From NCBI RefSeq assembly GCF_003846185.1, contig NZ_ML123034.1, positions 2,410,981 to 2,443,726 of the forward strand: 32,746 bases of DNA, given 5' to 3'. The translations under genes were made by a program, and so were the position numbers. This document shows positions 8,201 to 18,341 of the stretch, one piece after another (position 1 is the first letter of the stretch; each line of letters begins with the position of its first letter). This DNA is from Streptomyces sp. ADI96-02. Its GTDB lineage: Bacteria > Actinomycetota > Actinomycetes > Streptomycetales > Streptomycetaceae. Below the pieces are notes generated by a model. The model was not told the origin of the DNA and searched no databases. It saw only the letters and a program-made list of their open reading frames with translations.

Positions 8201-10300
8201 GCCCTTCCAGACGGCGGCGAAGGCGTCCTGGAAGCGGGCGCGCGCGTCGTCGGCGAGGTGGCCGGCGGCCCCGCCGCCACCGGTGGCCTGCGGAATCCGC
8301 AGCCCGAAGTCGTAGATCCAGGCGTGGGTGCGGTCGGCGCAGCGCAGCTCGTAGGGCCGCTCGTCGACGACCTCCACGCCGAGCATCTGGAGCGCGGGCA
8401 GGACGGCGGAGAGCGAGACCTGCTCGCCGGTCCGGTAGATCTTGAAGCGGCGCTCGCCGGGGCCCGCGCCGACCGGCTCGTACAGGCTGAGGGCGAAGTC
8501 CCGCTCGCCCTCCTTGAGGGTCTCCAGGTGGACCAGGTCCGACACGGCGGCGCGCGGCGAGTGGTCGGCCTTGTAGCCCTCGGGGAACGAGTGGCCGTAC
8601 AGGCGCAGCAGTTCCGCGGCACGCTCCTCGCCCAGCTCGGCGGTGAGCGCCTCCTGGAAGCCGTCGGCCCAGGAGCGGGCGGCCTCGACGAGGCGGGCCT
8701 CGATGCGGTCGGTGTCGGCGTCGGTGAGGTGCGGCAGCTCGGTGCCGACCGGGACGCGGATGACGAAGTGCAGCCGGGAGAGGATCGACTCGGTGTTCCA
8801 GGCGGTGAAGTCGACGCTGTTGCCGCCCAGCTCCTCCTTGAGGATGTCGATCAGCCGCAGGCGCACGCCGGTGGTGTAGCGGTCGCGCGGGAGGTAGACG
8901 ATCGCGGAGTAGTAGCGCCCGTACTCGTCCTGGCGCAGGTAGAGCCGCAGCCGGCGGCGCTCCTGGAGGTAGAGGACGGAGGTGACGATGGAGCGGAGCT
9001 GGTCGACGGGCGTCTGGAACAGCTCGTCGCGCGGGTAGGTCTCCAGGATCTGGAGCAGGTCGCGGCCGTCGTGGCTGTTGTACGAGAAGCCCGCGCCCTC
9101 CACCACTTCGGCGACCTTGCGGCGGATGACGGGGACCCGGCGCACGGACTCGGTGTACGCGGCGGAGGAGAAGAGGCCGAGGAAACGGCGCTCGCCGACG
9201 ACGTTGCCCTTGGCGTCGAACTTCTTCACGCCGACGTAGTCGAGGTAGCTGGGCCGGTGCACGGTGGCCCGGCTGTTGGCCTTGGTCAGGACGAGGAGCT
9301 TGTGTTCGCGGGCCTTGGCGCGGGCGTCGGCGGGCAGCCGGTCGAAGGACGGGCTGACCGGGTGGTCCTCGTCCACGCTGTGATGCGGGTCCGAGCGCAG
9401 GATGCCGAGGCCGGTGCCGGCGACGGCGGCCAGCGCGTCGTCGTCCTTCAGCTCGTACTCGCGGTAGCCGAGGAAGGTGAAGTGGTCGGCGGCCAGCCAG
9501 CGCAGCAGCTCGCGGGCCTCCTCGACCTCCGTGTCGGCGAGGTCGTCGAGCGGTTCGCCCGGCAGGTCGTCGGCGATGCGCAGGGCGGCCTCGCGCATCT
9601 TGTCCCAGTCCTCGACGGTCTCGCGGACGTCGGACAGGACGCGCAGCAGGTCGGCGGTGATCTGCTGGAGGTCGGCGCGGTCGGTCTCGCGGTCCATCTC
9701 GACGTGGATCCACGACTCGACGAGCGCGTCGTGCGGCAGCTCGGCGGCGCGCTGCTCGGCGCTCTTGGCGCTCGGCCGGCCGGCCGTGCCGCGGCCGTCG
9801 GTCAGGACCTCGATGAGCTTGCCGGTGACGTCGCGGCGGACGACCACCTGCGGGTGGATCACGACGTGGATGCCGCGCCCCTGCCGGGACAGCTCGTTGG
9901 TGACGGAGTCCACGAGGAAGGGCATGTCGTCAGTGACGACCTCGACCACGGAGTGGCTGCAGGTCCAGCCGTTCTCCTCGACGGTCGGGGTGTGGACGCG
10001 GACGCTCGCGGTGCCCTGCGGTCGGTTCTCGGCCAGTCGGTAGTGCGAGGCGGCGGCGCCGAAGACGTCGACCGGGTCCCGTCCGCCGAGGTCCTCGGGG
10101 GCGGTGTGCAGGTAGTAGCGCTGGAGGTAGGCGAGCACCGCGTCCTGGCCGGGGCGGTCACCCTCGGCGGCCCCGGCGGCGGCGACCCGCACGCGGGGTG
10201 TGCCCCCCGGGCCGCCGACACCACCGCCCGGGCTGTTGTCGGCTACCTCGGCGGCCCGTGCGAGCAGCTCGGCCTTGGCTTCGTCCAGCTTGGTCTGCAT
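5288..10300 (-). CDS. gdh: NAD-specific glutamate dehydrogenase, large (GDH-180 class)
   Basis: The enzyme catalyses NAD-dependent oxidative deamination of glutamate to 2-oxoglutarate and ammonia. At 1670 residues it matches the giant GDH class first described in Streptomyces clavuligerus. Long N-terminal ACT-like regulatory regions precede the catalytic core. The core carries GGLRWSDRREDFRTE, then KNTVIVPVGAKGGFV with its substrate-binding Lys near residue 903, and the dinucleotide-binding stretch VVGVGDMSGDVFGNGML. The C-terminal helical domain is intact to the final RTLLRTHA. The ATG at 10300 is preceded by CAGGAG and GAGGAC on the minus strand, which fixes the start. The gene is divergent from the DJ-1/PfpI gene across 450 bp. 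It probably acts as a catabolic, allosterically regulated tetramer or hexamer in the cytoplasm. Confidence 0.96.
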   Translation of the reverse strand: MQTKLDEAKAELLARAAEVADNSPGGGVGGPGGTPRVRVAAAGAAEGDRPGQDAVLAYLQRYYLHTAPEDLGGRDPVDVFGAAASHYRLAENRPQGTASVRVHTPTVEENGWTCSHSVVEVVTDDMPFLVDSVTNELSRQGRGIHVVIHPQVVVRRDVTGKLIEVLTDGRGTAGRPSAKSAEQRAAELPHDALVESWIHVEMDRETDRADLQQITADLLRVLSDVRETVEDWDKMREAALRIADDLPGEPLDDLADTEVEEARELLRWLAADHFTFLGYREYELKDDDALAAVAGTGLGILRSDPHHSVDEDHPVSPSFDRLPADARAKAREHKLLVLTKANSRATVHRPSYLDYVGVKKFDAKGNVVGERRFLGLFSSAAYTESVRRVPVIRRKVAEVVEGAGFSYNSHDGRDLLQILETYPRDELFQTPVDQLRSIVTSVLYLQERRRLRLYLRQDEYGRYYSAIVYLPRDRYTTGVRLRLIDILKEELGGNSVDFTAWNTESILSRLHFVIRVPVGTELPHLTDADTDRIEARLVEAARSWADGFQEALTAELGEERAAELLRLYGHSFPEGYKADHSPRAAVSDLVHLETLKEGERDFALSLYEPVGAGPGERRFKIYRTGEQVSLSAVLPALQMLGVEVVDERPYELRCADRTHAWIYDFGLRIPQATGGGGAAGHLADDARARFQDAFAAVWKGEAENDGFNALILGAGLTWRQAMVLRAYAKYLRQAGSTFSQDYMESTLQNNVHTTRLLVSLFEARMSPGRQRAGTELTDGLLEELDGALDQVASLDEDRILRSFLTVIKATLRTNFFQTKEDGAPHSYVSMKFDPQAIPDLPAPRPAFEIWVYSPRVEGVHLRFGKVARGGLRWSDRREDFRTEILGLVKAQMVKNTVIVPVGAKGGFVAKQLPDPGVDRDAWMAEGIAAYRTFISALLDITDNMVAGEVVPPADVVRHDEDDTYLVVAADKGTASFSDIANEVAVAYGFWLGDAFASGGSAGYDHKGMGITARGAWESVKRHFRELGHDSQTEDFTVVGVGDMSGDVFGNGMLLSEHIRLVAAFDHRHIFLDPRPDAATSYAERRRLFDLPRSSWADYDKKLLSAGGGIHPRSAKSIPLNAQVREALGIDGSVTKMTPADLMRAILQAPVDLLWNGGIGTYIKAVAESNADVGDKANDAIRVNGEDLRAKVVGEGGNLGATQLGRIEFARSGGRINTDAIDNSAGVDTSDHEVNIKILLNGLVRDGDMTVKQRNKLLAEMTDEVGALVLRNNYAQNTALANACAQAPSLLHAQQRFMRRLERDGHLDRALEFLPADRQIRELLSSGKGLSQPELAVLIAYTKITAADELISTELPDDPHLQKLVHAYFPTQLRERFPEAVEGHALRREIITTVLVNDTVNSAGSTFLHRLREETGASVEEIVRAQFTAREIFGLSQVWDAVEALDNRVAADVQTRIRLHSRRLVERGSRWLLGNRPQPVAIAETVEGFRDGVEKVWNELPQLLKGADLDWYHSILDELTTAGVPDELAVRVAGFSSAFPALDIVAIADRTDQDPLGVAEVYYDLADRLRVTQLMDRIIELPRADRWQSMARASIREDLYAAHAALTADVLAVGDGSATPGERFRAWEEKNAAILTRSRSTLEEIQSSDAFDLANLSVAMRTMRTLLRTHA

Positions 10301-10451
10301 GTCCTCTGGCTCCTGTCGCGCGCCGTTGCGTGACGTAGGTGAGAAAAACGACGTACCGCCACGACACGGGGTTTCCGGTCTGGGTCGACGCTATGCCGCT
10401 CGGAGAGATGCCCGGGACCATATTGGCCATTTTTGACAGTCGGTCCGGGGA

Positions 10452-10472
10452 CGGGCGATCACGGATCGCCCG
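10452..10472. promoter_or_regulatory. Perfect 9-bp inverted repeat, possible operator or leader hairpin
   Basis: CGGGCGATC-ACG-GATCGCCCG is a perfect inverted repeat with a 3-base centre. It lies about 150 bp upstream of the glutamate dehydrogenase start. It could bind a dimeric regulator or fold in the leader RNA. Its position far from any stop codon argues against an ordinary terminator. Confidence 0.5.
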
Positions 10473-10498
10473 GGTGCGGTGGCACTCCGGGCGGCGGC

Positions 10499-10518
10499 CG
10501 GGGGCTTCACTGCCCCCG
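10499..10518. other. Hairpin CGGGGGC / GCCCCCG
   Basis: A 7-bp perfect stem with loop TTCACT, 26 bp beyond the palindrome at 10452-10472 and in the same divergent promoter region. Its function is not evident. It may be a leader-RNA structure or an upstream barrier to read-through. Confidence 0.45.
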
Positions 10519-10750
10519 AGGCGTATCGCGCTGATCACGGCCCCAGGCTATCGTTCCGCCACCCCCCGCCGTCATGGTCCGCTTGTGTACAAAAGAAACC
10601 CCCGAACTTTGACACTCCGGACAGTGCGCCGCGCCCTCTTGGCGAACTCCGGGAAGCGGGGCAGTCTGGCGGCACGAGATCCAGTCCGCCCCCGGCCGGG
10701 CCGCCGGAACGCTCCGGCCCTGCCGTACGCGATCGTTGAGGAGCCCCGCC

Positions 10751-11317
10751 GTGGCCCAGAAGATCCTCCTCGTCACCGGCGACGCCGCCGAGTCCCTCGA
10801 AGTCCTCTACCCGTACCAGCGCCTGCGCGAGGAGGGGTACGAGGTCGACATCGCGGCCCCCGAGCGCAAGACCCTGCGCTTCGTGGTGCACGACTTCGAG
10901 CCCGGCTTCGACACCTACACCGAGAAGCCCGGCTACACCTTCCCCGCCGACCTGGCCTTCTCCGAGGTGGACCCCGGGGACTACATCGCCCTGGTCATCC
11001 CCGGCGGGCGGGCTCCGGAGTACCTCCGCAACAACGCCGAGCTGCGCAAGATCGTCGGTGCCTTCTTCTCCGCGGACCTCCCGGTCGCGCAGATCTGCCA
11101 CGGCCCGCTGATCACCGCCGCCGCCGGAGCGCTCAGCGGACGCCGCGTGACCGCGTATCCGGCGCTGGAACCCGATATGCAGAGCGCGGGAGCGAGCTTC
11201 CAGGACACGGAGGCCGTCGTCGACGGCACGCTGGTCTCGTCCCGGGCCTGGCCGGACCACTCGGCCTGGATGCGCGCCTTCCTGAAGGTCCTGCGCACCA
11301 CGGCCGGCACACCCTGA
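10751..11317 (+). CDS. DJ-1/PfpI family protein (glutamine amidotransferase-like fold)
   Basis: This 188-residue protein belongs to the DJ-1/PfpI superfamily, which includes protein/nucleotide deglycases and putative cysteine proteases. The nucleophile elbow is AQICHGPL with Cys116 and His117, and the conserved early Glu14 that polarises the Cys is present (GDAAESLEV). LVIPGGRAPEYLR is the usual loop after strand four. The GTG at 10751 is the best start because GAGGAG at 10738-10743 lies seven bases before it. The TTG at 10736 would place the start upstream of that ribosome-binding site. The substrate cannot be told from sequence. The stop lies 18 bp from the end of the convergent HAD gene, with no clear terminator between them. 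Confidence 0.9.
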   Translation: MAQKILLVTGDAAESLEVLYPYQRLREEGYEVDIAAPERKTLRFVVHDFEPGFDTYTEKPGYTFPADLAFSEVDPGDYIALVIPGGRAPEYLRNNAELRKIVGAFFSADLPVAQICHGPLITAAAGALSGRRVTAYPALEPDMQSAGASFQDTEAVVDGTLVSSRAWPDHSAWMRAFLKVLRTTAGTP

Positions 11318-11335
11318 GCCGCCGTCCCGGCGCCG

Positions 11336-12016
11336 TCACGCCGAGAACGTCCGCGCCACCGTCACCGCCTCCGCCAGCGAGTCCACCACCGGCACCCCCG
11401 CCGCCTCCAGGGCGGCCCGGCTGTGCGAGCCGCCGGTGTAGAGCACGGCCCGCGCCCCCACGTGCGCCGCCGCCACCGCGTCGTCCACGGCGTCGCCGAT
11501 CACCACCGCGTTCTCCGGGACCACCCCGGCGTCCGCCGCGGCCAGCTCCGCGAAGTGCCGCTCCATGTGGAGCGCCTTGCTCCCGCCCGAGGGACCCGTC
11601 CGCCCGTCGACGCGGACGAACCGCGACGCGATCCCGTATCCCCGCACCACCGGGACCAGCTGCTCGTGCCCGTACATGCTCAGCAGCGACTGGCTGCCGC
11701 CGGCCCGCTGCCACCCGGCGAGCAGCTCCTCCGCCCCCTCGGTGAGCCCGCAGTCCGGCCGCTTGCGCGCGTAGTGGAGGTGGAAGCTGTCGTCCATCCG
11801 CTGCCACTCGGCCTCGGTGGGCAGCCGGCCCAGCAGGCGCTCGTAGAAGCGGGGGATCGGCACGCAGTACATCTCGCGGTACTGCTCCAGGGTGATCGGG
11901 GCCAGGCCGGCCTCGGCGAACGCGGCGTTCGTCGCGTGGATCACGGCGTGGATGTCGTCGAGCAGCGTGCCGTTCCAGTCCCAGACCAGATGCGTGCGTG
12001 TCGTCCCGGATGTCAT
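11336..12016 (-). CDS. HAD superfamily hydrolase (phosphoglycolate-phosphatase-like, DxN motif I)
   Basis: The product is a HAD hydrolase of 226 residues. Motif I is VWDWNGTLLDD, so the nucleophile Asp13 is present but the usual second Asp is Asn15. A helical cap follows (about 20-90). The Lys-containing SKALHMERHF and the acidic motif IV VVIGDAVDDAVAAAHVGA complete the HAD set. DWNGT variants recur in actinobacterial proteins annotated as phosphatases, yet the replaced residue is the general acid/base in classical phosphatases, so the substrate and even the reaction are uncertain. The start at 12016 lacks a good ribosome-binding site. TATTTT ends seven bases upstream of the ATG, which suits a leaderless message. 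The DUF6912-like gene lies 38 bp upstream on the same strand. Confidence 0.85.
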   Translation of the reverse strand: MTSGTTRTHLVWDWNGTLLDDIHAVIHATNAAFAEAGLAPITLEQYREMYCVPIPRFYERLLGRLPTEAEWQRMDDSFHLHYARKRPDCGLTEGAEELLAGWQRAGGSQSLLSMYGHEQLVPVVRGYGIASRFVRVDGRTGPSGGSKALHMERHFAELAAADAGVVPENAVVIGDAVDDAVAAAHVGARAVLYTGGSHSRAALEAAGVPVVDSLAEAVTVARTFSA

Positions 12017-12054
12017 ACGGAGAAAAATACCCGCCGGGTCCGACAACGCCCTCC

Positions 12055-12561
12055 TCAGCCGATCAGGTGCGGGATCTCCTGGACGCCGAACCAGAGCAGT
12101 TCGTGGTCCTCCGCGCCGTCCACGGTGAACCGGGCGTCGTCGTCGCCGAGGTCCGCCGCGCCCAGCGCCGCCGCCGCGTCCGACACGTCCTTCTCCGCGT
12201 CGTCGCCGTCCACGTGCACCGCCGCCGCCCTGGACAGCGGCAGCGGGCCGGCGACGCGCACCTCGCCGACGGACGACGCGCTCAGCCCGTGATCCGGGTC
12301 CGCGACGGCGGCCCCGTCCGGCACGTCGAGGGCGAGGACGACCCGGCGCCGGGCCTCCTCCGGGTTCGCGGCGATCGCGCGGAGCGAGGCGGCGGCGGCC
12401 CGGTTGAGCGCCGCGTACTCCAGCTCCTCGATGTCGTCGGAGACGTACCACTCGCGCAGTCCGGGCGTCACCGCGTAGGCGGTCAGCGGCCCCGGGCCGA
12501 CCTCGCCCGCCCGGTGCGCCGCTGCGAGACCGGAGAGGGTCAGGGGGACGTACACGCGCAT
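12055..12561 (-). CDS. Conserved actinobacterial protein, DUF6912-like
   Basis: The protein has 168 residues, is acidic, lacks a signal peptide or membrane segment, and begins MRVYVPLTLSGL. The N-terminal block with TPGLREWYVSDDIEELEYAAL is strongly conserved, in my recollection, among Streptomyces proteins placed in DUF6912. The function is unknown. The C-terminal half is rich in Asp/Ala and ends in LLWFGVQEIPHLIG. It is the first gene of a likely two-gene unit with the HAD hydrolase and is divergent from the Rv3235-family gene. The family name is from memory and not verified. Confidence 0.75.
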   Translation of the reverse strand: MRVYVPLTLSGLAAAHRAGEVGPGPLTAYAVTPGLREWYVSDDIEELEYAALNRAAAASLRAIAANPEEARRRVVLALDVPDGAAVADPDHGLSASSVGEVRVAGPLPLSRAAAVHVDGDDAEKDVSDAAAALGAADLGDDDARFTVDGAEDHELLWFGVQEIPHLIG

Positions 12562-12789
12562 GGCAGGCCGCTTTCGTAGTCGGAATCGCCTTCAGGATAC
12601 GTGGAGGCCGTCCCCTTTCGGGTTCCGGCGACCGGGGCCCCTGTCCACCTCCGACGCCCCGTCACCCCCGCCGCAGCCCTTGCCGCACAAGGCTCACGCC
12701 TCGGACAGGTGAACGCACGCGAGCCCGTGACCGGGGCCGGGAGCCGGTTGCGGCGGCGTCGGCGTGCCCGTAGAAGGTCCCCAGCACAA

Positions 12790-12806
12790 GTTACCGCCCG
12801 GTATCC
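12790..12806 (+). promoter_or_regulatory. MtrA-box-like direct repeat upstream of the Rv3235-family gene
   Basis: GTTACC-gcccg-GTATCC has an exact 11-bp period, like the GTnACC-N5-GTnACC box reported for Streptomyces MtrA (from memory). The first half is a perfect match and the second matches four of six positions. It ends 22 bp before the ATG at 12829, overlapping where a promoter would lie. Confidence 0.35.
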
Positions 12807-12828
12807 GCCGGGCCCGTTCACGGGGGCG

Positions 12829-13278
12829 ATGGACATGAGCACGCACAGCACCGGGCCCACCGGCCGACGCGACCAGCGCGGGCCGCGGACCGTACCTCCG
12901 CAGCGGAGCCGCCGGCAGCAGCACCGGCCCCCGCGGCCCCACCAGTGGTTCGCCGAACGCCTGCTCGCGGTCCTCAGCGGCCAGCGCCCGGTCCACTGGA
13001 TGCTCGGCCACACCATCGGCGACGCCTACGACCAGCTGGCCGAACTGGCGCCGAGCAGCCCGCTGGGAACCGCCCGGGGCAGCCGCCCCGTGCTCCGGCA
13101 CTGCCGCGGCGCGCAGCCCGCCAGCGGCGTCGTCGAGGCCTTCGCCAGCATCACCGCCGGCGACCGGGTCCGCGCCATGGCGTTCCGCCTGGAACAGGGC
13201 GCCGACCAGCGCTGGCGCTGCGCCGCCGTGGAACTGGGCGGCGAACGCCTCACGGCCGCCGGCCCCGCCGCCCGGTGA
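12829..13278 (+). CDS. Rv3235 family protein
   Basis: The product has about 149 residues. A basic Arg/Gln/Pro-rich N-terminus precedes a conserved domain from about residue 35: FAERLLAVLSGQRPVHWML, then GDAYDQLAEL, a short Cys-containing CRGAQPASGVVEAF, and RVRAMAFRLEQ before WRCAAVELG. This is the actinobacterial family typified by M. tuberculosis Rv3235, found near secA in several genera. No enzyme motif or membrane segment is visible and the function is unknown. I chose the ATG at 12829; the ATG at 12835 has a GGGGG ribosome-binding site at better spacing, and the GTG at 12709 is also in frame. The gene converges on secA. Confidence 0.75.
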   Translation: MDMSTHSTGPTGRRDQRGPRTVPPQRSRRQQHRPPRPHQWFAERLLAVLSGQRPVHWMLGHTIGDAYDQLAELAPSSPLGTARGSRPVLRHCRGAQPASGVVEAFASITAGDRVRAMAFRLEQGADQRWRCAAVELGGERLTAAGPAAR

Positions 13279-13317
13279 CCCTCCCGCGCCGCCCCGCGCC
13301 CGGACGACTCCGGAAGC

Positions 13318-13355
13318 GGCCGGGGCCGGACACCCGTAAGTGTCCGGCCCCGGCC
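13318..13355. terminator. Very strong hairpin terminator between Rv3235-family gene and secA
   Basis: GGCCGGGGCCGGACAC (13318-13333) pairs perfectly over 16 bp with 13340-13355 around the 6-base loop CCGTAA. It lies between two convergent genes, 12 bp from the secA stop, and can terminate both. It is the strongest hairpin I found in the window. Confidence 0.9.
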
Positions 13356-13367
13356 CGCGGTCACGCC

Positions 13368-16190
<2,823 letters not shown>

Positions 16191-16430
16191 TGAGGCTGGT
16201 CTCCTTGCCGGTCGGGCCTGGCACTGGGTCGTGTTATGGACTCTGGCGCGGGCACGGCAGGTAGGCCCCACCGCAACGGCCATCGTAAGCGAGGACACCA
16301 CCGCGCCGGGAGGGCTGCTGCCGCGTGGACCCCGCCGCACCCTCACAGGACAACGGACCAGAGGCTCGGAAGGTGCCGGGAAGGCCCGAAAGTGGTCGCG
16401 TCGCGCGGGCCCGGTCACCAGAATCACTCC

Positions 16431-17048
16431 ATGGAGCCGATCAGTCTCACCACGGAACGCCTGCTCCTGCGGCCCTTCGGCCCGCAGGACACCTACCGGG
16501 TGCACGCCGCCTGCCAGGACCCCGACATCCAGCGCTGGACGGTGGTCCCCTCCCCGTACCGGCTCACCGACGCGGAACTCTTCACCGCCCAGCTCTCCCC
16601 GGACGGCTGGCGCGACGACTCCGCGTACAACTTCGCCATGGTCCTGCGGGAGACCGGGACCCTGGTGGGCGCCGTCGGCCTGGACCGCCGCAGCAACCCG
16701 GCGACGTACGAGATCGGCTACTGGGGCGCACGCGAGCACCGCGGCCTCGGCTACGTCACCGAGGCCGTGCTCGCCTGCGCCCGCTGGGCCTTCACCTCGC
16801 TCGGGGCGGACCGGCTGGAGTGGCGGGCCGAGACCGGCAACCGCGCCTCCCGCGCGGTCGCCCTGCGCGCGGGCTTCACCCTGGAGGGCGACCAGCGGTC
16901 CGGGCTGCTCAACAAGGGCGTACGGCGCGACGCCTGGACGGCGGCGCTGCTCCCGTCCGACCTGGGCCTGCCCGGCGCGCACCCCTACCTCCCCGAACCG
17001 CACGGCGGGGCCGGGCGGCCCGGTCCCGCCGCGGATCCGGCCCGGTGA
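16431..17048 (+). CDS. GNAT family N-acetyltransferase (RimJ/RimL type)
   Basis: This 205-residue acetyltransferase has the RimJ/RimL-type opening [15 protein letters not shown], a central beta core (YEIGYWGA), and the acetyl-CoA motif A region [15 protein letters not shown] at about residues 100-115. [17 protein letters not shown] is the typical C-terminal signature. Likely substrates are the N-terminus of a ribosomal protein or a small-molecule amine, and sequence alone does not decide. The ATG at 16431 begins the family homology but has no Shine-Dalgarno sequence. CAGAAT lies six bases before it, so a leaderless message is possible. The gene is divergent from secA. Its last codons run into a 25-bp tandem repeat that includes the stop. 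Confidence 0.9.
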   Translation: MEPISLTTERLLLRPFGPQDTYRVHAACQDPDIQRWTVVPSPYRLTDAELFTAQLSPDGWRDDSAYNFAMVLRETGTLVGAVGLDRRSNPATYEIGYWGAREHRGLGYVTEAVLACARWAFTSLGADRLEWRAETGNRASRAVALRAGFTLEGDQRSGLLNKGVRRDAWTAALLPSDLGLPGAHPYLPEPHGGAGRPGPAADPAR

Positions 17049-17094
17049 GGCGGTCCCGGGATTCGGCCCGGTGAGCGGTCCCGGGATTCGGCCC
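17038..17094. repeat. 25/26-bp tandem repeat across the GNAT stop codon
   Basis: A unit beginning CGGCCCGGTGAG and ending CGGTCCCGGGATT occurs at 17038-17063 (26 bp, with one extra G) and 17064-17088 (25 bp), with six bases of a third copy at 17089-17094. The first copy carries the TGA that ends the GNAT gene and the second repeats it. Confidence 0.93.
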
Positions 17095-17128
17095 TTCCCT
17101 GTCAGCGGGGGCGTCTAGGGTTTGACGC

Positions 17129-18316
17129 ATGACGCCTGTGCCGCCTCCCGCCGTCGAACTCTCCGCCGACCAGGCGCGCCGCATCGCGCTGCGCGCCCAG
17201 GGCTTCCTGGGGGCTCCGGACCGCCGGGCGGGGGTGCCCGGGGTGCTGCGCCACCTCGGGGCCGTCCAGTTGGACACGATCTCGGTGCTGGCCCGTTCGC
17301 ACGAGCTGATCCCGTACGCCCGGCTCGGCTCGGTCGGCCGGGACACGGTGGAGCGGGCGTACTGGTCGGGCGGCCGGGCCTTCGAGTACTGGTCGCACGC
17401 CGCGTGCATCCTGCCCGTGGAGGAGTGGCCGCACTTCGCGTTCCGCCGCCGGGGCTACCGCTCCCGGCCGCACTGGTCGCACGAGCTGCCCGACGGCGCC
17501 TACGCGAGAGTGATCGAGCAGTTGCGGGCCGAGGGCCCGCTGACGGCGACCGAGCTCGGCGGCGCGAAGAACGGCGGCGAGTGGTGGGACTGGTCGGCCT
17601 CCAAGGTCGCCGTCGAACGGGCCCTGATGTACGGCGAGGTGGTGTGCACCGAGCGGCGCGGCTGGAAGCGGGTCTACGACCTCGCCGAGCGGGCCATCGA
17701 CGACAAGCTGCTCGGCGAGGACCTGAGCGACGCCGAGTGCCTGAGACGCCTGGTGGTGCTGGCCGCGCGGTCGCTGGGGGTCGGCACCCGGGCGGACATC
17801 GCGGACTACCACCGCCTCAAGGGCGAGGAGTTCGACGCCGTGGTGGCGGACTCGGGGCTCGTACCGGTGTCGGTGGAGGGCTGGTCCAAGCCCGCCTGGG
17901 CGGACCCGGAGGCGCTGGTCTCGGAGCCGCGCGGACGCCACCGTACGACGCTGCTGTCGCCGTTCGACTCCCTGATCTGGGAGCGGGCGCGCACCGAGCG
18001 CGTCTTCGGCTTCACGCACCGGCTGGAGGCGTACGTCCCCAAGCAGAAGCGGATACACGGCTACTTCGCGATGCCGCTGCTGGCCGGCGGACGGCTCCAG
18101 GGCCGCGTCGACCCGGCCCGCGAGGGCACCACGCTGATCGCCCGGCAGGCGTCCCTGGCCGGCCCCAAGGCGGTGGCGCCCATGGCGCGGGCCCTGGTGG
18201 AGGCCGCCGCGTGGGTGGGCTGCACGGACGTCCGGCTGGAGCGGGTCGAGGCGCCGGAGCTGCGCGAGCCGCTCAGGGCGGAGATCGGCCGGGCCCTGCG
18301 GGAGAGCTACCGCTGA
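17129..18316 (+). CDS. YcaQ/AlkX-like winged-helix DNA glycosylase (HTH_42 family)
   Basis: The protein (395 residues) belongs to the AlkZ/YcaQ superfamily, whose members excise bulky alkylated bases or unhook interstrand crosslinks. It is built from repeated winged-helix domains and a C-terminal beta domain. The catalytic signature VQLDTISVLARSHELI places Gln47-Leu48-Asp49 at the QxD position that marks the YcaQ/AlkX branch, rather than the QxQ of antibiotic self-resistance AlkZ enzymes. Other conserved segments are RAFEYWSHAACILP, LLSPFDSLIWERAR and GYFAMPLL. The ATG at 17129 gives the family-standard N-terminus. The gene stands alone, not in a biosynthetic cluster, so general repair of alkylation damage is likelier than self-resistance. 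Confidence 0.85.
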   Translation: MTPVPPPAVELSADQARRIALRAQGFLGAPDRRAGVPGVLRHLGAVQLDTISVLARSHELIPYARLGSVGRDTVERAYWSGGRAFEYWSHAACILPVEEWPHFAFRRRGYRSRPHWSHELPDGAYARVIEQLRAEGPLTATELGGAKNGGEWWDWSASKVAVERALMYGEVVCTERRGWKRVYDLAERAIDDKLLGEDLSDAECLRRLVVLAARSLGVGTRADIADYHRLKGEEFDAVVADSGLVPVSVEGWSKPAWADPEALVSEPRGRHRTTLLSPFDSLIWERARTERVFGFTHRLEAYVPKQKRIHGYFAMPLLAGGRLQGRVDPAREGTTLIARQASLAGPKAVAPMARALVEAAAWVGCTDVRLERVEAPELREPLRAEIGRALRESYR

Positions 18317-18341
18317 GGCCGGGCCCCGCGCCCGAGGGCTC

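Larger units (their letters stand above)
10301..10750. other. Divergent intergenic region with palindromes, no gene
   Basis: This is the promoter region between glutamate dehydrogenase (leftward) and the DJ-1/PfpI gene (rightward). No reading frame here has a family match or a convincing ribosome-binding site. It holds two hairpin-capable palindromes (10452-10472 and 10499-10518). A TTGACA lies at 10609-10614 with only a poor -10 partner. A weak leftward pair, ATGACG then GATAGC with 17-bp spacing, lies near 10549-10577. The composition is less GC-biased than in the flanking genes around 10420-10440 and 10580-10615. Confidence 0.6.

Noticed and set aside
5294..10333. A plus-strand open frame of about 1,679 residues exactly opposite glutamate dehydrogenase
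   Set aside because: It mirrors the real gene end to end, its protein is rich in Val, Arg, Gln, Gly and Asp without any domain, and such antisense frames are a known effect of third-position GC bias.
10736..10750. Earlier TTG start for the DJ-1/PfpI gene
   Set aside because: The GAGGAG ribosome-binding site lies downstream of this TTG and correctly spaced for the GTG at 10751.
16191..17003. N-terminal extension of SecA in the same frame
   Set aside because: The SecA homology starts at [11 protein letters not shown] with a ribosome-binding site. The extension is antisense to the GNAT gene.
18320..18334. Hairpin CGGGC/GCCCG between the YcaQ-like gene and the response regulator as a terminator
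   Set aside because: The stem has only 5 bp, which is expected by chance in such GC-rich DNA.
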